Source: Flavilitoribacter nigricans DSM 23189 = NBRC 102662 (lineage in GTDB: Bacteria; Bacteroidota; Bacteroidia; Chitinophagales; Saprospiraceae). Taken from it: a stretch of DNA of 64,000 nucleotides. The notes below the pieces were generated by a model that did no database searches, was not told where the DNA came from, and saw only the letters and a list, made by a program, of their open reading frames with translations. This document shows, piece by piece, positions 45,082-54,000 of the stretch. The stretch lies in NCBI RefSeq assembly GCF_002646595.1, contig NZ_PDUD01000021.1, positions 248,001-312,000 of the forward strand, given 5' to 3'. A program made the position numbers and the translations under genes. Each line of letters opens with the position of its first letter. Position 1 is the first letter of the stretch.

Positions 45082-45089
45082 TATTTTCG
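45082..45089 (+). promoter_or_regulatory. -7-like element in front of the ECF sigma gene
   Basis: TATTTTCG differs from TAnnTTTG at one position and ends 7 nt before the ATG at 45097, implying a very short leader. Confidence 0.35.
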
Positions 45090-45096
45090 CGAACTC

Positions 45097-45675
45097 ATGA
45101 TAACCGATCAGCAACTTTGGCAAAAATTAAAGGATGGTCACGAAGATGCCCTGGAGCAAATTTACCGGGAGCATGTGGACGCCCTTTTGCGGTACGGTGG
45201 ACAATTCTGCCGGGATGCCAGTCTGATCGAAGATTGCCTGCACGATCTCTTCGTGGACCTTTGGCGCAACCGGGAAGGCCTCCGTGATAACGATAATATT
45301 CGCCCCTATCTACTGGTGGCCCTGCGCCGGAAACTGATCCGTCAGATCGGGAAATTACAGAAAACCCAGAACGAAAGAGATACCCGGGAGGTCGATTTTC
45401 TCGCCGAGCCGGCTATTGACGAGTCGATTATCGGACGGGAGATCTCCGAAGCCAACGCCCGGGCCCTGAAGCAGGCGATGGCGCAATTGAGCAAACGCCA
45501 GCGGGAAGTGCTGTACCTAAAGTACTTCGAAGATATGAGTTACGAGGATATTTGTGAAGCGCTGGGCATCAATTATCAGTCGGTCCGAAACCTGGTATCT
45601 ACCGGGATCAAGGCCCTGAGAAAGTACCTGACGGTGCTCTGGCTAATTTTTTTGAATTTTTTCCTTGCAAATTGA
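45097..45675 (+). CDS. ECF RNA polymerase sigma-70 factor
   Basis: A 192-residue sigma factor with region 2 (about residues 25-80, LIEDCLHDLFVDLWRNRE) and region 4 (about 125-180, LSKRQREVLYLKYFEDMSYEDICEALGI as recognition helix-turn-helix region). Region 3 is missing, as in the ECF class. It fits the FecI-like Bacteroidota groups that pair with a FecR anti-sigma protein. The C-terminal hydrophobic tail (LWLIFLNFFLAN) may associate with the membrane, a variation sometimes seen. It starts the operon sigma, HExxH lipoprotein, FecR, TonB receptor. Confidence 0.93.
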   Translation: MITDQQLWQKLKDGHEDALEQIYREHVDALLRYGGQFCRDASLIEDCLHDLFVDLWRNREGLRDNDNIRPYLLVALRRKLIRQIGKLQKTQNERDTREVDFLAEPAIDESIIGREISEANARALKQAMAQLSKRQREVLYLKYFEDMSYEDICEALGINYQSVRNLVSTGIKALRKYLTVLWLIFLNFFLAN

Positions 45676-45725
45676 GTACAAAACCGGCCGGCCGGTCTTA
45701 TACAGATAAAAGCATCTGGATAAGC

Positions 45726-46199
45726 ATGAAATATTTAAAGTTTTTGCTGCTTTGGGGAGGGTTACTGAGCCTGGGGTGTGAGAAGGAAACGACAACGATC
45801 GCCAACATCTATATCGACGAAGATCTGGCGCCTTACTTTGAGCGTTTTCAGGAAGAGGGGAGTAGCCGGGGAGTGACGGTAGATTTTGAAATAGCGAATA
45901 TTTCGGCCTATTTAGAAGATATTCCGGAGGCTAATGTTTCCGGGCAGTGTTATTACAATACCGACGAACCCAACCGCCTGGTGATCGATATGTCCTTCTG
46001 GCGGCAGGCGTCGGATATCCGAAAGGAATTTGTCATATTCCACGAACTGGGGCATTGTTTCCTGAAAAGAAGTCATCTGGAAACGACCCTTTCGGATGGC
46101 ACCTGTGCCAGTATGATGCACAGTGGCCTCAGCGGTTGCCGGAATGCGTACAACAGTGTAACCCGCTCCGGCTATCTGGACGAGTTGTTTTTAGAGTAA
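45726..46199 (+). CDS. Zinc-metallopeptidase-like lipoprotein in the sigma/anti-sigma operon
   Basis: A 157-residue protein started at the ATG at 45726, giving a lipoprotein signal with lipobox LSLGC-E (Cys near residue 18). The mature part has the zinc motif HELGHC at about residues 103-108 in a FVIFHELGHCFLKRSH context, and a later CASMMHSG segment (about 124-131), comparable with the Met-turn of metzincin-like proteases. Four other Cys residues could form disulfides. Gene position, 50 bp after the sigma gene and 21 bp before fecR, implies co-expression; whether it cleaves FecR or another envelope protein is untested. Confidence 0.78.
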   Translation: MKYLKFLLLWGGLLSLGCEKETTTIANIYIDEDLAPYFERFQEEGSSRGVTVDFEIANISAYLEDIPEANVSGQCYYNTDEPNRLVIDMSFWRQASDIRKEFVIFHELGHCFLKRSHLETTLSDGTCASMMHSGLSGCRNAYNSVTRSGYLDELFLE

Positions 46200-46220
46200 A
46201 CGAAGTTTTAACTTCAGCAT

Positions 46221-47201
46221 ATGAAAGATATTTACCAAAACTACGATGCGGTACAGCTCGCGGCGGATGAGGACTTCATTCGCTGGGTGAAGAACGGTAC
46301 GCCCGAAGCGAACGCTTCCTGGCAAAGCTGGCTCGATCGCCATCCGGAAAAACGGGAGGAGGTGGAAACCGCTCGGGTTTTGGTACAGCGCATCCGGTTT
46401 GAGCCCGCAAAACCCGCGGTAGATACCGATCGACTGTGGGCGCGGATCCAGGCGGACAAGGATAAGCCGGCTGTGGTGAAACCCGTCGGTGGACGCCGTC
46501 GCTTTTTATTCGGCATGGCGGGAGCAGTGGCGGCGGCCATCGCCCTGATCCTGTTCATCGTGTTCGGTATCGAACGGCCGAATCTGGTAAGTACGGAATA
46601 CCAGGAACATCTGGCGGTGACGCTGCCGGATCAGTCCCAGGTCCAGCTCAATGCCGCCAGTACCCTGAGCTATGATGATAGCGGTCGCCGGATCGAGCTG
46701 GACGGAGAAGCTTTTTTTGCCGTTGAAAAGGGCAGTTCCTTTGTAGTGAAGACGGATCGGGGAACGGTTGAAGTGCTCGGTACGCAGTTTAATGTCTACA
46801 GCCGGAACGATCGTTTTCGGGTCAAATGCACCGAGGGGCGCGTGCAGGTAACTGCGCCCGGAGATGCGGACGGGGTGATCCTTACTCCCGGAATGGCCTG
46901 CGAACTTGGGGCCGACGGCCGACTGGTGGTGGAAAATCTAAGCGGCCTGGAGGCGGAAGTAGACTGGCTAAAGGATATCTATCGCTTCGACAATCAGCCC
47001 CTGCGTGCAGTATTTGAAGAAATAGAACGCCAGTTTGGCGTAAAAATAGAAGCCGATGCATCGATCTCCTCCATCAATCATGTCGGCTTTTTTGAGGGAA
47101 ATAGCCTGGATTCAGCACTATTCCAGGTCACGCTGCCCCACAATCTGGAATCGTCTATTGAAGGAAAAAAAGTAAGCATTAAGCAAGCAGATACCGAGTA
47201 A
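46221..47201 (+). CDS. FecR family anti-sigma factor
   Basis: A 326-residue protein: a cytoplasmic N-terminus of about 90 residues, one membrane helix near residues 97-117 (FLFGMAGAVAAAIALILFIVF), then the periplasmic FecR domain (about 130-230, HLAVTLPDQSQVQLNAASTLSY, VEVLGTQFNVYSRN) and a C-terminal DUF4974 domain (about 252-326, IYRFDNQPLRAVFEEIERQFGV). It should hold the ECF sigma factor inactive and respond to the TonB receptor 3 bp downstream (ATG at 47205). Confidence 0.93.
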   Translation: MKDIYQNYDAVQLAADEDFIRWVKNGTPEANASWQSWLDRHPEKREEVETARVLVQRIRFEPAKPAVDTDRLWARIQADKDKPAVVKPVGGRRRFLFGMAGAVAAAIALILFIVFGIERPNLVSTEYQEHLAVTLPDQSQVQLNAASTLSYDDSGRRIELDGEAFFAVEKGSSFVVKTDRGTVEVLGTQFNVYSRNDRFRVKCTEGRVQVTAPGDADGVILTPGMACELGADGRLVVENLSGLEAEVDWLKDIYRFDNQPLRAVFEEIERQFGVKIEADASISSINHVGFFEGNSLDSALFQVTLPHNLESSIEGKKVSIKQADTE

Positions 47202-47204
47202 GGT

Positions 47205-49874
47205 ATGAATACAGGCCTATTACGGTGGATCTTTTTCGCCACGTTTTTGCTGCTCACCCTGGAGAGCAAAGCGCAGTCCACCCTCATGCCTTATCACCTG
47301 GAAGTAAAAGCGGGGCAAAGCTTGCTGGATGCTATCCAGCAACTGGCGGAGGATTATCAGATCGATTTTGCCTATGCCCCCGATGTGCTGGCCAAAAAGG
47401 TATTGGAACCAACTTCTATCTCAGCGCCGGATATGGAATCATTGCTTCGCCAGTTGCTGGCCACCGAAGCGGTTCAGTACCACAGGGTCTCCGCTGATCG
47501 CTTTTTACTGCGGAGCCTGCAACTGAGATCTAGTGATGCCACCGACCAAACCCTCTCCGTTAGCGGACAAATACTGGATGCCGCAACGGGTACTCCCATG
47601 GTAAACGTAGCCATCGCACTGGATACGATGAACCTGGGCACTATGACCGACGAACAGGGCCGGTTTGCGTTGAGCTTACCGGCCAATTTAAATGGGAATG
47701 CCGTCTGGATCTACCATATCGGGTATAAAACCAAACACATTCCGGTAGCGAAATTCGCCGGCGAACCGCTTATTCGCCTGCAGTCCGATCCTTTGCCGCT
47801 GAATGAGATCCTGATCGTTGACCGGCTTCCCGATCTGACGACCTCCCTCTCGGACGGCAGTATTAGCCTTCGGCACGAAGGGATCGACGGCCTGAATGCC
47901 TCCACGCTGGCCGGAAATGACATCCTGCGGCGGGTACAGTTGCTGGCCGGAGTAAGTGCGGATGACGATCTGAGCAGCGATATCCGCATCCGGGGCAGTA
48001 ATGCGGATGAGACCCTGATCATCCTGGACGGTATGCCGCTCTATAAAGTCGACCATTTTTACGGGGTATTCAGTGCTTTGAACAGCAGTTATCTGGAAGA
48101 GGTAAAATTGTATAAGAATGTACTGCCGATCCAATACGGGGGGCGTACCGGGGGGATGTTGTTGATGCGGTCTGCCGACGAGATCACTACCTTGTCCGGG
48201 CAGGCGGATCTCAATCTCCTGTCTGCGGCGCTTACGATGGATGTACCGCTGAGCAAGCAGATCGGCGTCAGTTTCAGCGCCCGGAGTTCGCATACCAATC
48301 TGGCCAACTCCAAATTCTTCGATTGGGTCGACCGGGATGTGGATAATTATTTTGACAGCGAATCGCTCGATAATCGTCCGGATATTCTGACGACGAATCC
48401 GGATTTCGGCTTTTCGGACTGGAACGGGAAATTGTTGTTCCGACCCAGCCAGACCTCCCGCCTAGCCGTTAATTTTTTCCAAAGCAAGGACGATTACCTC
48501 AATACGTACTACAACCGTTTCGGCAATACCCGGTTCAATCAGGAGCGGGTTGTCTTTGAGGAAGATTTTCGGGATCAGCAAAGCTGGCAAAACACAGGGA
48601 CCAGTTTGCAGTATTCCAGTCAGTTAGGACAGGACTGGCAATTTGATCTGGAGGGCTTTTACACCCGCTATCAGTTTGAGGAGAAATTAAATGCCGCCCT
48701 TAGCCGGACGTCAATGGCCCTGGGGACCCAGACCAATTCTCTGGAAAATAAGCAGTTCAACCTTGTCGAAAATACCGGTGCCAGAAGCCTGCTGACCAAA
48801 ACCTATGACGATTCCCACAAGCTTGAACTGGGCGGCAGCTGGAACCAATATCGCACCGAGTTCGCCATTGCTTCCGAACTGGATACTCTTCTGAGTAGCG
48901 AGCGGCAATCATTCGATGTGCAGGCTTTCGCCAATTATCAATGGTCGCCGGCGCCGGGACTGGAACTTTCCGCCGGAGGACGATTGAATTACTACGATCA
49001 AACCGGCGGTTTTTATCTCGCTCCCCGCCTGACGGCCAATTACCGCCTGGAATCCGGATTTGCCCTGAAGGGAGCGTACAGCATCAATTACCAGTTCATT
49101 CGCGAACTGACCCATGAGAACCGACTGGGCCAGTCCGTCAATCTGGTCGTATTGAGTGATGACCGTCGTTTTCCGGTCGGCCGGTCTAACAACCTGATGC
49201 TCGGCGCTAACTACCAGATCAGGCACTGGTTGTTTGATGTGGAGTTTTATAATAAACAACTGGCAAATGTAATTGACCACTCTTCTCCGGTACCGGGATT
49301 CGGCAATGATCCATTGCGCCCGGGCACCCGGCAGAACTACACCATTTTTGTGGGAGAGGGAACCGTCAACGGAGTGGATCTCACGGTGGGCTGGGACTAT
49401 CCAAAATACCAGGGGCATCTGGCGTACACCCTGAGCAAATCGGTCAATCGTTTTCCCCAGATCCAGCGGGGAGCGCCGATCCCGGCCCGGGATGACCGGC
49501 GGCATCAGTTCAAGTGGGTGAATAATTACCGTTGGGGGCGGTTCAATTTTTCGGCTAATTACATCTACAGTTCCGGTCGGCCGTATTACGATCAGCGGAT
49601 CATTCAGGGAGACCGGAGGAGGGATAATATCCGCTGGCTACCGAGTTATCAGCGGCTCGACGTGGGAGTGGATTACAAGTTCAATATCGGGAGTATGAAA
49701 GCTAAAATGGGGCTTTCCGTATTCAATCTTACCGACAACGCCAATGTCAAATATCTGCAGTTTATCTATTCAACCAATTCCGAAGAAACCAATCGGATCA
49801 CCAACCGCATCATCGGCAGCCAGACCGATCTGCTGGACCGGACGCTCAATTTGAGCTTTGGGCTGGAGTTCTAA
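47205..49874 (+). CDS. TonB-dependent outer-membrane receptor with STN domain
   Basis: An 889-residue receptor. Signal peptide about 1-23; secretin/TonB short N-terminal (STN) domain about 40-95 (SLLDAIQQLAEDYQIDFAYAPDVL); carboxypeptidase-regulatory-like beta-sandwich about 118-205 (SGQILDAATGTPMVNVAI); plug from about 215 (LRRVQLLAGVSADDDLSSDIRIRG); beta-barrel to the C-terminal Phe. The STN domain is the part expected to contact FecR, so this is a signal-transducing transporter. No SusD gene follows, so it is not a classical SusCD pair; the ligand (iron complex, vitamin, peptide or glycan) is unknown. Confidence 0.92.
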   Translation: MNTGLLRWIFFATFLLLTLESKAQSTLMPYHLEVKAGQSLLDAIQQLAEDYQIDFAYAPDVLAKKVLEPTSISAPDMESLLRQLLATEAVQYHRVSADRFLLRSLQLRSSDATDQTLSVSGQILDAATGTPMVNVAIALDTMNLGTMTDEQGRFALSLPANLNGNAVWIYHIGYKTKHIPVAKFAGEPLIRLQSDPLPLNEILIVDRLPDLTTSLSDGSISLRHEGIDGLNASTLAGNDILRRVQLLAGVSADDDLSSDIRIRGSNADETLIILDGMPLYKVDHFYGVFSALNSSYLEEVKLYKNVLPIQYGGRTGGMLLMRSADEITTLSGQADLNLLSAALTMDVPLSKQIGVSFSARSSHTNLANSKFFDWVDRDVDNYFDSESLDNRPDILTTNPDFGFSDWNGKLLFRPSQTSRLAVNFFQSKDDYLNTYYNRFGNTRFNQERVVFEEDFRDQQSWQNTGTSLQYSSQLGQDWQFDLEGFYTRYQFEEKLNAALSRTSMALGTQTNSLENKQFNLVENTGARSLLTKTYDDSHKLELGGSWNQYRTEFAIASELDTLLSSERQSFDVQAFANYQWSPAPGLELSAGGRLNYYDQTGGFYLAPRLTANYRLESGFALKGAYSINYQFIRELTHENRLGQSVNLVVLSDDRRFPVGRSNNLMLGANYQIRHWLFDVEFYNKQLANVIDHSSPVPGFGNDPLRPGTRQNYTIFVGEGTVNGVDLTVGWDYPKYQGHLAYTLSKSVNRFPQIQRGAPIPARDDRRHQFKWVNNYRWGRFNFSANYIYSSGRPYYDQRIIQGDRRRDNIRWLPSYQRLDVGVDYKFNIGSMKAKMGLSVFNLTDNANVKYLQFIYSTNSEETNRITNRIIGSQTDLLDRTLNLSFGLEF

Positions 49875-49989
49875 AAAAATTACCGCTAAGGTGAAGGAAC
49901 GGCAGCAACCCAACAGCACCCGCTTTTATCAATAGGGATAATGCGGGCTAGTGGTCTTTTACGCTTTTATTCAGTCACCCCAGCGGTAA
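49873..49989 (-). ncRNA. Structured minus-strand RNA candidate with terminator-like 3' end
   Basis: Plus-strand positions 49880-49894 and 49975-49989 pair as a 15-bp closing helix. On the minus strand all 15 pairs form, including two G-U; on the plus strand the same two positions are A/C mismatches, so the minus strand is the likely transcript. Inside is a second stem (49919-49930 with 49937-49947). After the closing helix the minus strand has seven U (49879-49873), overlapping the receptor's stop codon. It lies between convergent genes; it may be a small RNA or an elaborate terminator for 50123-50476. Confidence 0.4.
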
Positions 49990-50122
49990 AAACAAACCTT
50001 ACTGAGATTGGACGTGGTCGGTAGATCCAGAGCATGCAGCAAACTCGGTCTTTGGCCTTACAAAAACAGAGCGCCTGCTTTGCTCAGAGATCCGCGAGCA
50101 GCCCGGGTCTTTAAAATATGTT

Positions 50123-50476
50123 CTAATAGTAAAATTGCTCTTGTACGATCTTTCCGTCATTCACTTCGTAAACACAAACTTCGTCCATTTTCATACGGTT
50201 ACCGTCCTGCATAGTGATGTCCATTCCCATGGTGCAGGCAAAGAAATTTCCCGCTACGATGGGATCGGAAACGTAGCTGTCGTGAAATTCCTTGACCCCT
50301 TCCTGAAAAAGTTTGGACCTTTCTTTGATGGCATCCAGCCCCTCGGTATTGGGCTGTTTGGTGTGAGCGGGTTCAACGGTAATGGCGTTCTCTGCGAATA
50401 GTTCATCGTAGGCCAGGTCATTTTGGCCGGCACGGCAGATCTCTACCAGTCGGTTGGCGATTTCTTGAGTAGTCAT
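50123..50476 (-). CDS. SnoaL-like/NTF2-fold protein
   Basis: A 117-residue protein with the NTF2 cone fold pattern of a helical N-terminus (EIANRLVEICRAGQ, YDELFAENAITVEP at about 5-36) followed by curved strands (FHDSYVSDPIVAGNFFACTMGMDITM; VYEVNDGKIVQEQFYY). Family members serve as small-molecule enzymes or ligand binders of unknown specificity. It is monocistronic. Confidence 0.82.
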   Translation of the reverse strand: MTTQEIANRLVEICRAGQNDLAYDELFAENAITVEPAHTKQPNTEGLDAIKERSKLFQEGVKEFHDSYVSDPIVAGNFFACTMGMDITMQDGNRMKMDEVCVYEVNDGKIVQEQFYY

Positions 50477-50583
50477 AATTACAGGTGTTTTTGGTTGATT
50501 ACAGGGAGGCTAAAGATACGGTTTTTTGCTAGTTTTTAAAGTATTTGTTTTTTATTTTTTGGATTGAACTTTTTTGTAGATTT

Positions 50584-51077
50584 GGGAGAGGTGTCAGGGG
50601 AGAGGTTTCAGGTGTCAGGGGAGTAAGGGGTTATTTCTTAATTTCTAAAAATTCGCGCTCATGATTAAAAATTTTAAAAACCTCGAGATCTGGAATCGGT
50701 CCAGAGCATTGACCAAAACCATTTATTTACTGACCAAAACTTATCCGCAGGAAGAAAGGTTCGGCCTTGTTTCCCAATTGAATCGGGCCTCCGTTTCTAT
50801 TCCATCCAATATCGCCGAAGGCTGTGGCCGGAACAGCAGCAAACAGCTCAGACATTTCCTGAATATAGCAATCGGCTCCATCTGTGAAATAGAAACGCAG
50901 ATCTATCTTAGCTTCGATCTCGGTCTCATCCCAAAAGAAAAAAAGGAATCTTTAGTAGACGAGATCACCCAAATTCGAAAAATGATCATCGGCTACCAAA
51001 GATCCCTTTAATTAGCTAAAACCTCGCTCCCCTCGCTCCTGCCCCCTCACTCCTGACACCTCGCTCCTCACCCCTCC
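50584..51077. mobile_element. Four-helix-bundle gene bracketed by inverted GGTGTCAGG repeats (candidate transposable unit)
   Basis: The left flank 50584-50630 holds two copies of GGTGTCAGGGG with 21-bp period; the right flank 51022-51077 holds the same motif inverted (CCTGACACC at 51052-51060) in a C-rich context. Both are imperfect low-complexity inverted repeats around one gene. The right end meets the TAG stop of the S41 gene (51077-51079), so the unit appears inserted precisely at the 3' edge of that gene. A solo copy of the motif is at 7031-7072. No transposase is encoded. Confidence 0.45.
50661..51011 (+). CDS. Four-helix-bundle protein (23S rRNA intervening-sequence type)
   Basis: A 116-residue all-helical protein of the family first seen as ORFs in 23S rRNA intervening sequences. 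Typical segments are NLEIWNRSRALTKTIYLLT (about 7-25), FGLVSQLNRASVSIPSNIAEG (about 34-54, key residues only) and a C-terminal amphipathic helix. The function is unknown; members are scattered in Bacteroidota, often in isolated units. It lies within the repeat-bracketed unit 50584-51077. Confidence 0.92.
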   Translation: MIKNFKNLEIWNRSRALTKTIYLLTKTYPQEERFGLVSQLNRASVSIPSNIAEGCGRNSSKQLRHFLNIAIGSICEIETQIYLSFDLGLIPKEKKESLVDEITQIRKMIIGYQRSL

Positions 51078-54000
51078 TAAGGCTTAATCACCCGAGACCG
51101 ATCTTCCTGCTTCGGTTCTTCCGGATGGATAGGTCCTTTTTCCTTCACCATTTTCATTACTTCGGCAATGGCCTGTTCCAGTTGCGGGTCGATACCTTTG
51201 GCCAGTTTGGTAGGATCCTCTTTTACTTTAATGTCCGGATCTACACCGTGTCCCTCCTTGAACCAGGTACCGTCCGGGTTGTACATCCGGAAAGTAGGCA
51301 CGGTAACGGTACCGCCATCGATGAGCGTAGGTGCACCGGAAATACCGATCAGGCCACCCCAGGTACGGTCTCCGATGAGGGGACCGAGTCCGGCTTTTTT
51401 GAAGTAGTCCGGGAAGGCATCACCGCCCGATCCGGCCCATCCGTTGATCAGCATGGCCATGGAGCCGAAGTTGCCGACTGGCGGCCACTGCCAGTTCTTG
51501 CCGTCGCGGACCGACCAGTAGGCCAGCGGTTTGCGGTTTAGTAGTTCGATGAAGCGATCCGGGATCTGTCCGCCGTTGTTGAAGCGTTCGTCCACGATCA
51601 GGCCGGGTTTATCCCACTGGCCGTAAAATTGGCGGACCAGTTCGTTCTGGCCATCCACTCCGGTGCTGGGTACGTAGATATAGCCAAGCTGACCGTTGGA
51701 TGCTTCTTCCACGCGTTTGCGGTTCTGTTCGATCCAGGCGAGGTTGCGCAGACGGGTCTCGTCCGGTATGGTTTTGACCACCACCTGGCGGGTATCATCC
51801 CAATTGGGACTCTTGCTGACGGTCAGTTCCACCGTTTCGTTGGAGAGCCCTTCAAATGCCGCCCAGGGATCGGGATAATCTGCAAGTGCCATCCCGTTAA
51901 CGGCGAGGATATAGTCGCCGGCTTTGATGTTGACGCCCGGTTCGTCCAGTGGAGAGCGGACTTCATTGTCCCATTCGGCTCCCCGGATAATCTCCTTGAC
52001 CTTGAACTGGCCGTTCTCTTTGGCCCAGTCGACGCCCAGGTATCCGACGGCCTTCCGGTCCGGTGATTCCTGATCCCCACCACCGCGGTAAGTATGGGAG
52101 GCATTCAGCTCACCGATCAGCTCTCCGAGGATGAAGTTGACGTCATTGCGGGTGATGGCGTACTGGATCATATCACCGTACTGCTTGCGCATGGCCGGCC
52201 AGTCTACACCGTGCATTTTTTTATCGTAGAAAAAGTCCCGCTGGAAACGCCAGGCATCGTTGAAGATCTGGGCCCATTCTTCCCGGGGATTGACCGTCAT
52301 TTCCATTTTTTTCAGGGAAAGATTGTCTTCCAGCTTTTTGTCGGCGCCGAGGTCGATGATGCCGGAATTATTACCCTGGCGCACCAGTAGCTTTTTCCCA
52401 TCGGCGCTGAGTTCGTAACCATTCACTTTTTTCATGATGGTCTTTTCTTCCTTTTCCTTCAGGTCGAAATACATAAGCGCATTGTCTTCGCCCGACGTCC
52501 CGGTATTGGGATAGCGTTGGAAAACGATCTTGCCCTTGGCCGCAGAGAGGTTGCCCATATTGCCGGCACTGGGCGGCAGAATAACGAGGCGGCGTTCGAA
52601 GTTGTCAAAATCGATACCGACGGAAATTTCCTCGTCGTCTTTTTTATCGTCCTTATCGTCCTTTTTTTCTTCCTCGGTTTCCAGTTGAATGGCTACCGTA
52701 TCGTTCTTGGCCGCCAGGGGTGAAGTCACCTCATCACGGAGCGGAATGGCCGCCAGTTGGGTGGCATTCGGATAGGTCCAGGAATTATCGAAATCACTGT
52801 AAACCGGACGGAAGGAACGATTGGTCAGCAGAAAGAGATAATCGCCTTCCCGGTCAAAGGTCGGATTGACATCCGAATAGAAACCGGAAGTGGCCTGGGT
52901 CAGTTTATCCGCTTCCGTGTCGTAGATCATGATGGCCCCGTTATTGTTATCCTGGGATTTGCTGTAGGCCAGCCATTTGCTGTCCGCGGACCAGCTCGGG
53001 GTCCAGCCGCGTAAACCACCCTCAAAAAGGCTCAGGTCCTGATCGATCTGGCGGATTGAGTTGGTCGCCATATTGTACACATTGATGTGCATGGTCTGAT
53101 CGACGAAAGCGAGTTTTTTGCTATCCGGAGACCAGTAAAGCTGGTAGCGGTACCCGGGGCCGAGATTGGTCAGTTGCTTCTCCTGGGCCCCTTTGCTCAT
53201 ATCGCGAACGGTGAGCTCGTATTCCCCACTCTTATCGCTCCAGTAGGCAATATAACGGCCATTGGGTGACCAGGCCGGGAAACGCTCGGCTACGCCCGAA
53301 GTGCGGGTCAGGTTCTGAATAATTCCTTCTTCTTTAGGCAGCGAGAAGATCTCACCACGGGCTTCCACTATGGCGCGATTACCGTCGGGGGCAATAGCCA
53401 TGTTCTGTACATAATCCTCCACGCTTTCTTTGCGGGGTTTTACCGTGATCAGATCGGAAACCACCTGGATGTCCACTTCCCGGACGGCTTCGGTGGCGAG
53501 ATCGAGTAATTGCAGTTTACCGCCGGCTTCAAAGACGATCTCCTTGGGGCCGTCGGCCGGGAAATGCACATCGAATTCCGAAAAATTGGTCAGCTGTTTG
53601 CTGCTTTTACTGCGGGTATCGTACATCCAGATATTGAATCGCTGGTTGGGGCCCTGGTCCGACAGGAAATATACTTTGTCGCCTACCCACATCGGCAGTT
53701 CGTCGTTAGCCGCATTGTCGGTGATGTTCTCCGATTCCATGGTCTTGAGGTCGAAGAGCCATACGTCTGCGGCCATACCACCGCGGTATCGCTTCCAGGT
53801 ACGCAGGATGCGGGACCGATCGGTAAAGGCGATCTTTTGTCCGTCGGGGGAAACGCTTCCGAACTCTCCGTAAGCCATCGGCAATTTCTCGGGCAATCCA
53901 CCGGTAGCGGGGATCTTGTAGAATTGCGAAAAGCGTTGTTTACCGCTCTCCATAGCGGATACATACAGCAGGTGCTTGCCGTCCGGGAACCAGCCCAATA

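Noticed and set aside
44911-45123. Minus-strand frame of 70 codons overlapping the sigma-gene start
   Set aside because: Crosses the dispersed repeat and gives repeat-derived sequence (QNLQDF-type).
49873-49989. 4.5S/SRP RNA or a SAM-type riboswitch
   Set aside because: Some short stretches are reminiscent, but the SRP GGAA-loop core and the riboswitch core could not be matched, and there is no downstream gene to regulate.
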